From Thermoplasmata archaeon (GTDB lineage: Archaea > Thermoplasmatota > Thermoplasmata > Lutacidiplasmatales > SKW197): DNA of 64,000 bases. The DNA lies in contig JAOAJK010000004.1 in the NCBI GenBank assembly GCA_026414225.1, positions 1 to 64,000 of the forward strand, written 5' to 3'. Positions 57,230 to 64,000 of this stretch are shown piece by piece. Position 1 is the stretch's first letter, and every line of letters starts with the position of its first letter. Position numbers and translations under genes: made by a program. The notes under the pieces were generated by a model. That model did no database searches, had not been told where the DNA came from, and saw only the letters and a list, made by a program, of their open reading frames with translations.

Positions 57230-57601
57230 ATGTCAAGGCGGACAAAAAAGGTTGGAATTGCTGGCAAATACGGACCAAGATACGGAATAAGGATCAGGAG
57301 AAGGTTGCATGATGTGGAGTCGGAGATGAGAGAGAAACATCCATGTCCTGAATGCAACACGGGCGTTTTGAAGAGAATAAGCACAGGGGTTTACGAGTGC
57401 CGGAAATGCGGGACAAAGATTGCGAGCAGCGCCTACTACCCAACGCCTCCAAAAGCAATCACGAAGAAGATTGAGGAAGAGGAGGAGGCAGAAAAGGAAA
57501 TGGAAAAGAAAGAGCCAGAGAAGAGAGTTAGAAAGGTGAAGAAGGTGAAGGTTGAGGGCGAGAAGGAGAAGGAAGAGAAGGAGGAGGGTTCAAATGTATA
57601 G
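57230..57601 (+). CDS. rpl37ae: Ribosomal protein eL43 (L37Ae) with charged extension
   Basis: A 123-residue protein whose first 85 residues are a normal eL43. SRRTKKVGIAGKYGPRYG is followed by a CPEC...CRKCG zinc ribbon. A Lys/Glu-rich tail of about 40 residues is longer than usual; archaeal eL43 is commonly 70-90 residues. ATG 57230 gives the family N-terminus. It overlaps rpo12 by 8 nt in another frame. Confidence 0.93.
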   Translation: MSRRTKKVGIAGKYGPRYGIRIRRRLHDVESEMREKHPCPECNTGVLKRISTGVYECRKCGTKIASSAYYPTPPKAITKKIEEEEEAEKEMEKKEPEKRVRKVKKVKVEGEKEKEEKEEGSNV

Positions 57602-57722
57602 ATGTGCTAGATGCAAGGAACCCCTGAAACCAGATTCCATTACCCTCCAGTGTGAGAAATGCGGTTGCAGGATGTTTTACAAGGATAGACCAAATGTGAA
57701 GAAGGTGATTAAGGCAAGGTGA
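57594..57722 (+). CDS. rpoP: RNA polymerase subunit Rpo12 (RpoP)
   Basis: A 42-residue protein starting at ATG 57594 within the end of the eL43 gene and preceded by GGAGGAGGG. It contains CARCKEPL and CEKCGCRMFYKDRP, the two CxxC halves of the Rpo12/RPB12 zinc ribbon, and ends in a basic VKKVIKAR. It ends the superoperon, 3 nt from the stop of the convergent STAND ATPase gene. Its position after eL43 is standard in archaea. Confidence 0.93.
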   Translation: MYRCARCKEPLKPDSITLQCEKCGCRMFYKDRPNVKKVIKAR

Positions 57723-57725
57723 AAA

Positions 57726-60278
57726 CTATTTTCCCTGGATTTTCTCCAGTTCTCTGTTAATTTTCTCCAGCATGCCCTTGCTCCCCATCTGTTCGAAAAA
57801 TTCTCTTGCTTTCTCAAGGTTTTCTTTAGCCATACCGTATTTCCCCCACATGGTGTAAAGCTTTCCCATATCATATCTGCAGGTGTAGACCCTTTCAGCA
57901 CGCTGGATGGCAACATATAGGTCAAGGGCTCTCGAGTAATGGGCTTCTGCTTCCTCGAATTTGCCCATGGAAACCAGAACTTTAGCCGTTGCGGAGCAAG
58001 CATCCCCCTCGTCCTCCTTGTTTCCCACTTCTACTGCCACCCGCATTGCTTCCTCTGCAAAACTCAGGGCCTTATCAACCTCTCCAAGCTCTGCATAAAT
58101 TACTGCAAGGTTTGATAGGATCGTCGTGAGCATCCTCTTTTCACCGATTTTCCTGGATTCTGCAAGTGCCCGCTTGTAGTGCTCCAATGCAGTTTTGTAA
58201 TCCTCTGTTTCCTGGTAGATTGAAGCAATGTTGCTCAATGCCATGATTTCGGAGGTTTTGTAGCCAATCCTCCTGGAGAGTTCAACATCTTTCCAGTAAA
58301 TCTTTATTGCCTCCTCATACTCCCCTCTCAGGGCATAAATGTCTGCCAGGTTATTGTAAATTGCACATAAGCCAGACAACTCACCGATTTCCATGTACAA
58401 CTTCTCCGCCTCTTTGAAGTGTTCGATTGCCTTCTTAATCTCTCCCTCATCACTGTAAAGGATTGCCAGATTGTTGTAAGTGTCTGCAAGTCCCTCCTTT
58501 ACATTATGCTTTTTCCTTATTTCAAGCGCCCTCTCAAGTGCCTTTCTTGCTTCCAAAATGTTACCTGTGCACCAGTGACCTGTGCCCACACGGTGAAATA
58601 CCGCCCCAGCTAAAACCTCATCATTCATCTTTTCACAGTTATTCAGGGCTTGCTGGTAATATTTCACGGCTATCTGAAACTCTCCTTTCAATTCGTATGT
58701 CCAGCCGAGCGTCATCAATGCAGAGGTGGTGTGGGCAGGGTCATCAGGCGAGGCGAAATCCAGGACTTCGCTTAGAAGGTGCACGCTCTCATCAAAATTC
58801 CCCTTTTTTGTGTGGGGCATGCTGAGTTTCAATTTAACCTTCATTTCCTCTGATTTTTCTCTTACGAAAGTCAGAGCATTCTGGTATGCATTGATAGATT
58901 CATCATACATTGAAAGGAAGTAATGGCAATCTCCGAGCATGCTGTAGAGCCTGTAACCGTAGTTTCTCCTCTCATTTTCATCCTCGATTTCGCCGAGAAC
59001 TCCCTCCGCCTCCTTTAAGTTTGCAACTGCATCTTCAATTGAATAGCTAGAAAGAGCAAACTCTGCTGCAAGGACCTTATATTTAACACCTTTCGCGAAT
59101 TCCCTTGCAATTATGAAGTGTTTTCCGAGGTCTGAATAATATACCGGTTCATTACTATGCAATCTTTCAAGTTGTATGCCAGCAATTCTGTGCATTATCC
59201 TCTTTCTCGGAGTTGAAATTTCACTGTAAACCCACTCGTAAACTGGGTTATGGACAAAACGATATTTTTCCTCACCACCGGGAACTTCTTCAATGTAGCC
59301 GGAGATAAGCAGATTGTCTAGAATTACCAGGAGTTTCTCCTCAGTTAATTCCACCAGCTTGGTAAGCAGCATGTATTCAAATTCACGGCCGAGCACTGCA
59401 CACGCCCTCAGCACCTTCTTTGCCTCCTCAGAGAGACGGGATATTCTGATACCGACCAGGCTTTTCACCGTTTCGGGCATATCGATTTTCTCCAAGGGGA
59501 TTCTGAGGCGCATCGTCTCTGCATCAAACGCACCCAGTTCCCTGAAATTTTTCCCGAGTTCCTCCACAAACAACGGGTTTCCTCCAGTTTTCTCGTACAC
59601 CGCAGCAAGGAGCTTTTCGGGCATGTTGCTGGACACAATACTATGTAAAATCTCCGCCACCTCCTTTTTCTGGAGATTCTTTATTTTAATTGTTCTTGCA
59701 TTTCTTTCTATCATTATGTTCCTCACGGTCTCTGCAAAGCGGGAACTGCTGCCCGTGGTCAAAAATTCGGTAGCATATGCAGCAAGGCACACCATCGAAA
59801 CTTTGGAAATGTTCCTTGAAAGATAGTGGAGGAAACTGAGCGTTCCAGAATCCGCCCACTGCAAGTCGTCAATCACAAACACTACGGGTTTCTCCGCAGC
59901 CAGTTGCTCAAATTTTCGCAGGAAGCTTTCCAGTTTCCTTGCGCGCTCCCGTTCAGCGTAATACAGTTTTTCTGTGGATATTTCACCCAGCATAAAAAGT
60001 CCGAGGGGCACAGGTTCCAGGGTTCTTTCAGCTTCTAAATGCCTGAACGCATCGTAGAGCGGAAGAAAGGGTGCTGCCTTTGTATCAATGCATCTGGAAA
60101 ACAAGATCCGAAACCCCTCATTTTCCGCAATCTTGCAAAACTCCTCCATTAACCTCGTTTTTCCAATGCCTGTCTCACCTGTGATAAGGAAAATAGCTCC
60201 GTTGCCGGATTTTGCAGAGTCAAGGACAGCGCGCAGCTCAGAAATTTCGATAGCCCTGTCCACAAACGGGGTTTCCAT
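57726..60278 (-). CDS. STAND-class AAA ATPase with C-terminal TPR array
   Basis: An 850-residue signal-transduction ATPase. Walker A is GETGIGKT (residues 34-41), Walker B is VVFVIDDLQWAD near 130, and EKTGGNPLFVEELG is the sensor/helical segment typical of MalT/AfsR-type STAND proteins. About residues 390-850 form some ten TPRs (for example AIEHFKEAEKLYMEIGELSG, ALEHYKRALAESRKIGEKRM). There is no DNA-binding or adenylate cyclase domain, so output must come through partners. A 70-bp structured inverted repeat (60332-60401) lies upstream. The ligand is unknown. Confidence 0.87.
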   Translation of the reverse strand: METPFVDRAIEISELRAVLDSAKSGNGAIFLITGETGIGKTRLMEEFCKIAENEGFRILFSRCIDTKAAPFLPLYDAFRHLEAERTLEPVPLGLFMLGEISTEKLYYAERERARKLESFLRKFEQLAAEKPVVFVIDDLQWADSGTLSFLHYLSRNISKVSMVCLAAYATEFLTTGSSSRFAETVRNIMIERNARTIKIKNLQKKEVAEILHSIVSSNMPEKLLAAVYEKTGGNPLFVEELGKNFRELGAFDAETMRLRIPLEKIDMPETVKSLVGIRISRLSEEAKKVLRACAVLGREFEYMLLTKLVELTEEKLLVILDNLLISGYIEEVPGGEEKYRFVHNPVYEWVYSEISTPRKRIMHRIAGIQLERLHSNEPVYYSDLGKHFIIAREFAKGVKYKVLAAEFALSSYSIEDAVANLKEAEGVLGEIEDENERRNYGYRLYSMLGDCHYFLSMYDESINAYQNALTFVREKSEEMKVKLKLSMPHTKKGNFDESVHLLSEVLDFASPDDPAHTTSALMTLGWTYELKGEFQIAVKYYQQALNNCEKMNDEVLAGAVFHRVGTGHWCTGNILEARKALERALEIRKKHNVKEGLADTYNNLAILYSDEGEIKKAIEHFKEAEKLYMEIGELSGLCAIYNNLADIYALRGEYEEAIKIYWKDVELSRRIGYKTSEIMALSNIASIYQETEDYKTALEHYKRALAESRKIGEKRMLTTILSNLAVIYAELGEVDKALSFAEEAMRVAVEVGNKEDEGDACSATAKVLVSMGKFEEAEAHYSRALDLYVAIQRAERVYTCRYDMGKLYTMWGKYGMAKENLEKAREFFEQMGSKGMLEKINRELEKIQGK

Positions 60279-60331
60279 GAGTTTCGAATAACTACCGCCT
60301 AAAAAAATGTTGTTGTGCTAGTAAGAAAAGT

Positions 60332-60401
60332 GTATTATCAACTTTCCTCGTGAACAACAAAAGCCACGCATGCATGTTCACGATGCCCATTGATAATACA
60401 A
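60332..60401. repeat. 70-bp two-tier inverted repeat
   Basis: Outer arms TGTATTATCAA (60332-60342) and TTGATAATACA (60391-60401) pair perfectly over 11 bp. Inner arms TCGTGAACA (60349-60357) and TGTTCACGA (60376-60384) pair perfectly over 9 bp. Two 6-nt unpaired segments lie opposite each other, and the 18-nt loop includes GCATGC. It lies between the Mre11-like gene end and the STAND ATPase start, both on the minus strand. TTGTTGT at 60311-60317 could pair with ACAACAA at 60355-60361 instead. It could be an operator, a terminator or an RNA element. Confidence 0.75.
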
Positions 60402-60413
60402 TGAAAATTTCTT

Positions 60414-61139
60414 CTACAACCTCCCCGCGGAAAGAATTTCCTTTAGCCGTGGCAATTTCAAAAGCCCGTATTCGGTGCAGCCCACAACCTCCGCCTCCAG
60501 ATAGTCAGCATAACCCAGCGAGGGCAGAAGCACATCCCCTTCGGCCAGATCATGTCCATAGGTCCATGGAGAGAACGCAGGGAGCAGCAGAAAACGGCTA
60601 TCTCTCCAGAGGAAGACGGGCATCTTCACATAGCCCCCAACCCTATCTGAAAGCTTGATTGCGGGGTGCTCATGCCCGAGCACATAGATTTTGCCAGGCA
60701 CAAATCTGACCTCCCTGTGTCCGTGCACAAACACAAAGTTCTGGATTTCAAAACTTTCTGCGAATTTCACATTCTCCACTGAGGCAATGCTTAGAAGGAA
60801 GTTGTCATGGTTACCCCTCACAATCCATGTCTCAACACTATCCGCCAGATTCCCCAGGATTCTCGGCACTCCCCTCCACTCCTCCTTGACATTGCCAGAA
60901 AATGTGTGCTTGAAATCCCCGTTGATTACAAATACCTCTGGCTTATAACGCCCGATCAATTTTCGGATTCGCTCCTCCATCTCCTGAATGTGCGCGTTCA
61001 TATCCAGTCCCAGCAATTCACTTTCAAGTCCAATGTGGAGATCTGAGATTACACATATCGAAAGATGGCTCAAAAAAACGCCCCGATATTCAGTTAGAAA
61101 AACGCCATCGGAAATCTCAATTTCATGCTGGAACCCCAT
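60414..61139 (-). CDS. Mre11-like metallophosphoesterase (Lhr-associated, COG1407 type)
   Basis: A 241-residue calcineurin-fold phosphoesterase. Metal-binding motifs are SDLHIG, VINGDFKH (with Asp), VRGNHD and VLGHEHP, in family order. It is short and lacks the capping and Rad50-binding domains of true Mre11. It lies directly downstream of lhr with a 17-nt overlap, an association common in prokaryotes that implies a joint role in nucleic-acid repair. ATG 61139 has GGGAGTGAG upstream; the open frame extends to 61148. Confidence 0.87.
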   Translation of the reverse strand: MGFQHEIEISDGVFLTEYRGVFLSHLSICVISDLHIGLESELLGLDMNAHIQEMEERIRKLIGRYKPEVFVINGDFKHTFSGNVKEEWRGVPRILGNLADSVETWIVRGNHDNFLLSIASVENVKFAESFEIQNFVFVHGHREVRFVPGKIYVLGHEHPAIKLSDRVGGYVKMPVFLWRDSRFLLLPAFSPWTYGHDLAEGDVLLPSLGYADYLEAEVVGCTEYGLLKLPRLKEILSAGRL

Positions 61140-63744
61140 TGGTCTCACTCCCGAGCAGTTCCATGAGCTTTTTGTGCAGCCCCATGATGTACTCCTTTCT
61201 GTCAGCCATCAGCACAATATCTGAAACACTTGCCGCCACGATGTTGAACGCAAAGGGGGAGGGCATGGGCAGATTTAACAGGGTTATTTTTATTTTCCCA
61301 TCTCCCACTGCGTTCCAGTATTTCAATGCATTCTCAATGTCCATGCTATCTTCCATAATCTCCCTGTAGGTCTCCTTAATCACCGGAAAGTCCGGAAACC
61401 TCTGCTGCAGCAGTCCTGCGAGGATATGGGCATCGTATTGCTGGTAATGGACGCTCTTGGTGTGTTCTCCGTATTTGCGGAGGATGAGGAAGGAACGGAC
61501 AGCCACATGTCTGAACCTCCGTTTAAACATCTCCGTGTTACCGATTGCTTGTTTCACAAGGACCTCAAGATTTTCCCTGAAAATCGTTGTGAAATCCTCC
61601 TTTGCCAGCTTTTCTTCAAGGGTAAGCATGAATCCGTTGTCGTTCACGCTTACTCTCACGGTTCCCCGCTTTCTGGTTGCCACGGCATGGGCAACAGCCC
61701 TGCTTATCGCATCGTTTGCCCTCCTGCCGATGAGCGAATGAAACACATAGCAGTAAAGTCCATCTTCGTCCAGGAACTCCTCAATCAGTAACTCGTTTTT
61801 TGCAGGGACACGCGCATACTTTGCCTGCTCGTTGAAGTAAGTGTAGATTGCATTTGCGGTGCTTGGATCAATGTTCAGATACCTGCCAATCTGATTAACT
61901 GCCTCCCGCTTCGGCTTTTTCAAAATCTGCCGCATCCAGTGCCTGAATTCTGCGATGTGCGAAGCCAGATCATACTGGAGGGGTAGCATCTCAGAAAACC
62001 ATGCTGGCACAGTGGGCTTTTTTGTGGGCTGCGGAATCACAAATGCCTTCATATTCCATAACTTCCGGAATTCGTAGGTCTTCCCGCCGAGAACGAAAAT
62101 GTCCCCGGGGGTTAACCTCTCCACAAATTCCTCCTCAAGTTTTCCTATGAACCGGCGTTCGTCCTCAGTGAAAACCCTTATCGCCACCTCATCAGGGATT
62201 GTGCCAGAGTTCATGTAGTAGATTGCCCTCGTCATCTTCCCTCTCCTTCCAAACTCATTACCATCATACCAGATTTTGCCATAGACCCTCTGGTCTTCAA
62301 GATATCTGTTGCCAGAGAGGTAGCGAAGCACACTTGTAAAATCCTCGAAACTGAGTTCGTTATACGGCATTGCCTTTCGCACCAGATTGTAACCCTCTCG
62401 AACATCCCATTTCTTCTCCAAGCTCATCCCGACGATGTGCTGGGCGAGCACATCAAGGCAGTTACGGGGAATTTTGACCCTCTCGAGCTTTCGCTCCCGT
62501 GCATACTTTGCAAGCACCGCGCACTCGACAAGGTCGTCCCTGTCCAGCACAATTATTCTTCCCTTTGAAACATCGTGAAGCTTATGCCCGCTCCGCCCGA
62601 TTCGCTGCACCCCTCTGGTGGCACTCTTCGGGGAGCCAAGCAACAGCACGAGGTCAATGTAGCCGATGTCGATTCCGAGTTCGAGGCTCGTAGAACTCAC
62701 CACGGCCCTGTATTTTCCATTCTTCAACCCTTCCTCAACCTCAAGCCGCACATCCCTTGAAAGGGAGCTGTGGTGGGCACCGATTTCTTCATCAAAGTTT
62801 TCGCTCACACCGTTTCCCATTTCGTGCTTCAGATGGAAAACCACTCTTTCGGTTGCACTCCTTGTGTTGGTAAAAACAAGGGTTGTTCTGTGTTTTTGTA
62901 TGTGGTCGTGCACCATGCTGTATAGTTTTTTGCTCAGCAGCTCGGAGGGCGTGTAGATGAAATCTGAGACAGGGGAGAGCACCTTTATGTCCATCTTCTT
63001 TGCAAAGTTGACATCCACGATTGTGCAGTTTCGCGGTATTTTTTTCTCAGGGGCTTCAAACCCCACGAGGAATTTTGCGACATCCTCGAGCGGGTGGATT
63101 GTTGCTGAAAGACCGATTCTAACTGGCTCCTCCTTCATCCTGCTGACAAGCCGTTCGAGGGAGAGCGCAAGATGGACGCCGCGCTTGTTTTCAGCCAGAG
63201 CATGGATTTCATCCACGATTATCCATTTCACACCAAGCAGCTTCTCCGAGAATTTCGGGGCGTTGAGTGCAATTGCGATGCTCTCAGGTGTTGTGATGAG
63301 CACATGCGGGGGTTTTTTAAGCATTCTTGATTTCACATCAGCCGGGGTGTCGCTCGTCCTCACCGCCACACGGATTTTCGAGGCAAATGGTGTGAGCTGG
63401 CTTATTTCCCGCAATGGAGTTTCGAGGTTTCTCTGGATGTCGTTGTTGAGGGCTTTGAGCGGAGAGATGTAGACCACATAGATTCTGTCCTCGAGCTGGT
63501 TCGTTTTTGCAAGGGATAGGAGGTGGTCGATGGAAAAGAGGAATGCACTCAGAGTTTTGCCAGAACCAGTTGGAGAGGTGATTAGCACATTGTTACCCTT
63601 CGAGATGTAGTAAAGTGCGAACTTTTGAGCTGGTGTGAAGTCCTCGAATGTCTGGAAGAACCACTGCTTTATCTCCTCGTTCTCAATTGTTTTAAGCACC
63701 GAATTTTTATCCGGCTCCTTTCTCGCAAACCTGATGCCCTGCAT
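61123..63744 (-). CDS. lhr: Lhr-family superfamily-2 helicase
   Basis: An 873-residue Lhr-core enzyme. It has the Q-motif region FTPAQKFALYYI, Walker A SPTGSGKT, the DEIH box (VDEIHALAENKRG), SAT motif (GLSATIHP), motif IV-V (LVFTNTRSATERVV, STSLELGIDIG) and motif VI QRIGRSGH. A winged-helix and an Lhr-specific C-terminal beta domain follow. Such helicases unwind DNA and DNA-RNA hybrids during repair. A TTTATCTATC-type element about 26 nt upstream suggests a leaderless mRNA. Confidence 0.93.
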   Translation of the reverse strand: MQGIRFARKEPDKNSVLKTIENEEIKQWFFQTFEDFTPAQKFALYYISKGNNVLITSPTGSGKTLSAFLFSIDHLLSLAKTNQLEDRIYVVYISPLKALNNDIQRNLETPLREISQLTPFASKIRVAVRTSDTPADVKSRMLKKPPHVLITTPESIAIALNAPKFSEKLLGVKWIIVDEIHALAENKRGVHLALSLERLVSRMKEEPVRIGLSATIHPLEDVAKFLVGFEAPEKKIPRNCTIVDVNFAKKMDIKVLSPVSDFIYTPSELLSKKLYSMVHDHIQKHRTTLVFTNTRSATERVVFHLKHEMGNGVSENFDEEIGAHHSSLSRDVRLEVEEGLKNGKYRAVVSSTSLELGIDIGYIDLVLLLGSPKSATRGVQRIGRSGHKLHDVSKGRIIVLDRDDLVECAVLAKYARERKLERVKIPRNCLDVLAQHIVGMSLEKKWDVREGYNLVRKAMPYNELSFEDFTSVLRYLSGNRYLEDQRVYGKIWYDGNEFGRRGKMTRAIYYMNSGTIPDEVAIRVFTEDERRFIGKLEEEFVERLTPGDIFVLGGKTYEFRKLWNMKAFVIPQPTKKPTVPAWFSEMLPLQYDLASHIAEFRHWMRQILKKPKREAVNQIGRYLNIDPSTANAIYTYFNEQAKYARVPAKNELLIEEFLDEDGLYCYVFHSLIGRRANDAISRAVAHAVATRKRGTVRVSVNDNGFMLTLEEKLAKEDFTTIFRENLEVLVKQAIGNTEMFKRRFRHVAVRSFLILRKYGEHTKSVHYQQYDAHILAGLLQQRFPDFPVIKETYREIMEDSMDIENALKYWNAVGDGKIKITLLNLPMPSPFAFNIVAASVSDIVLMADRKEYIMGLHKKLMELLGSETNGVPA

Positions 63745-63837
63745 TTGCTAAAACATTAGTTGAGGGATAGATAAAGATAGTGATTGGGGAACGGGTCACT
63801 GATATCAGCCAGATTTAACTTCAGGCATGTATCCAAA

Positions 63838-64000
63838 TTACCCCTCAACATTCTTCTTCCCCTCCTTCTTATTCTCCCCGGCAACCTCCCTTATCGTTTG
63901 TGTCAGGAAGTCAATCTGGGCCATGTCTAGTGTCCAAGTGGCATAGATGTTCCTTGTGGTTTTGAGTGCGTAAATTTCGGCGGCAAAATTTATTCCGGGC
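63838..64000 (-). CDS. Unidentified protein, C-terminal end only (partial)
   Basis: On the minus strand the frame is open from the right edge to a TAA at 63838-63840. It codes 53 residues including NFAAEIYALKTTRNIYATW and MAQIDFLTQTIREVAGE and ends in a Lys/Glu-rich tail. The even helical pattern looks like real coding sequence. The family is not recognised from this fragment. Lhr follows it on the same strand after about 94 bp containing its own promoter. Confidence 0.55.
   Translation of the reverse strand, partial: PGINFAAEIYALKTTRNIYATWTLDMAQIDFLTQTIREVAGENKKEGKKNVEG

Noticed and set aside
1-64000. Search by eye for tRNA, rRNA, selenocysteine insertion elements and replication origin repeats
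   Set aside because: No cloverleaf with a TTCRANNC arm, no rRNA-like sequence and no repeated origin boxes were recognised in the intergenic gaps, which are short throughout.

Overview
The window comes from an archaeal chromosome. It carries archaeal-type information-processing genes: the proteasome alpha subunit, an SBDS homologue, exosome Rrp4/Rrp41/Rrp42, eL43, Rpo12, eL24, eS28, L7Ae, ABCE1, HerA, Lhr, deoxyhypusine synthase, diphthine-ammonia ligase, RtcB and an S26B-type signal peptidase. Many genes have an AT-rich TATA-like box about 24-28 nt before the start codon, so many transcripts are probably leaderless. Large secreted and membrane proteins with CARDB, FN3 and FG-GAP-type repeats, and membrane proteins with zinc ribbons on the presumed cytoplasmic side, suggest a euryarchaeote related to Thermoplasmatota (DHVE2/Aciduliprofundum-like). 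That placement is an inference. A UbiD-type decarboxylase beside mevalonate kinase points to the archaeal phosphomevalonate-dehydratase route to isoprenoids.

Layout. 1-3.1 kb (minus): an operon of an ArsR-like regulator, a KaiC/RAD55-like ATPase and a membrane protein (cut by the left edge) that joins a degenerate KaiC-like domain, five zinc ribbons, one membrane helix and a CBM9-like exterior domain. 3.3-9.8 kb (plus): HerA, then a 1626-residue subtilisin with six FN3 and three PPC domains. 10-11.4 kb: a transposase split over a canonical -1 slippery site. 11.5-15 kb: thyX-dys, convergent with ABCE1. 15-21.9 kb: a 2272-residue CARDB-rich surface protein with zinc ribbons inside the cell. 21.9-24.3 kb (minus): rtcB-amrS. 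24.4-27.6 kb (plus): an FG-GAP membrane protein, three small genes and nikR. 27.7-29 kb (minus): L7Ae-eS28-eL24-ndk, with a candidate L7Ae-binding K-loop in the leader. 29.2-36.5 kb: glycosyltransferase, OB-like protein, signal-peptidase fusion, SelB-like protein, rfbB, sugar phosphomutase and a roadblock-like protein. 36.6-43.9 kb: mptA, a coiled-coil protein, a FolD-like protein lacking expected catalytic residues, FKBP, a PAC2 protein, dph6, a TctA-like transporter and two pilin-like proteins. 43.9-46.2 kb (minus): mevalonate kinase and UbiD. 46.3-52.6 kb (plus): a four-gene peptide-type ABC transporter whose two permeases carry very large extracellular inserts and which has no binding-protein gene beside it. 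52.6-53.4 kb (minus): TPR and zinc-ribbon proteins. 53.5-57.7 kb (plus): the proteasome/exosome superoperon, ending in a 42-codon rpo12. 57.7-63.7 kb (minus): a STAND ATPase with TPRs, a 70-bp two-tier inverted repeat, an Mre11-like phosphoesterase and Lhr helicase. 63.8-64 kb: the 3' end of an unidentified gene.

Pathway links: MptA, the FolD-like protein and ThyX belong to pterin/C1 and thymidylate metabolism. Mevalonate kinase and UbiD serve isoprenoid synthesis. Dys and Dph6 make the modified residues of aIF5A and aEF2. The most unusual items are the ABC permeases with extracellular domains, the zinc-ribbon/KaiC membrane operon, the L7Ae leader K-loop, the putative programmed frameshift, and the structured inverted repeat at 60332-60401. 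No tRNA, rRNA, CRISPR array or replication origin was recognised.
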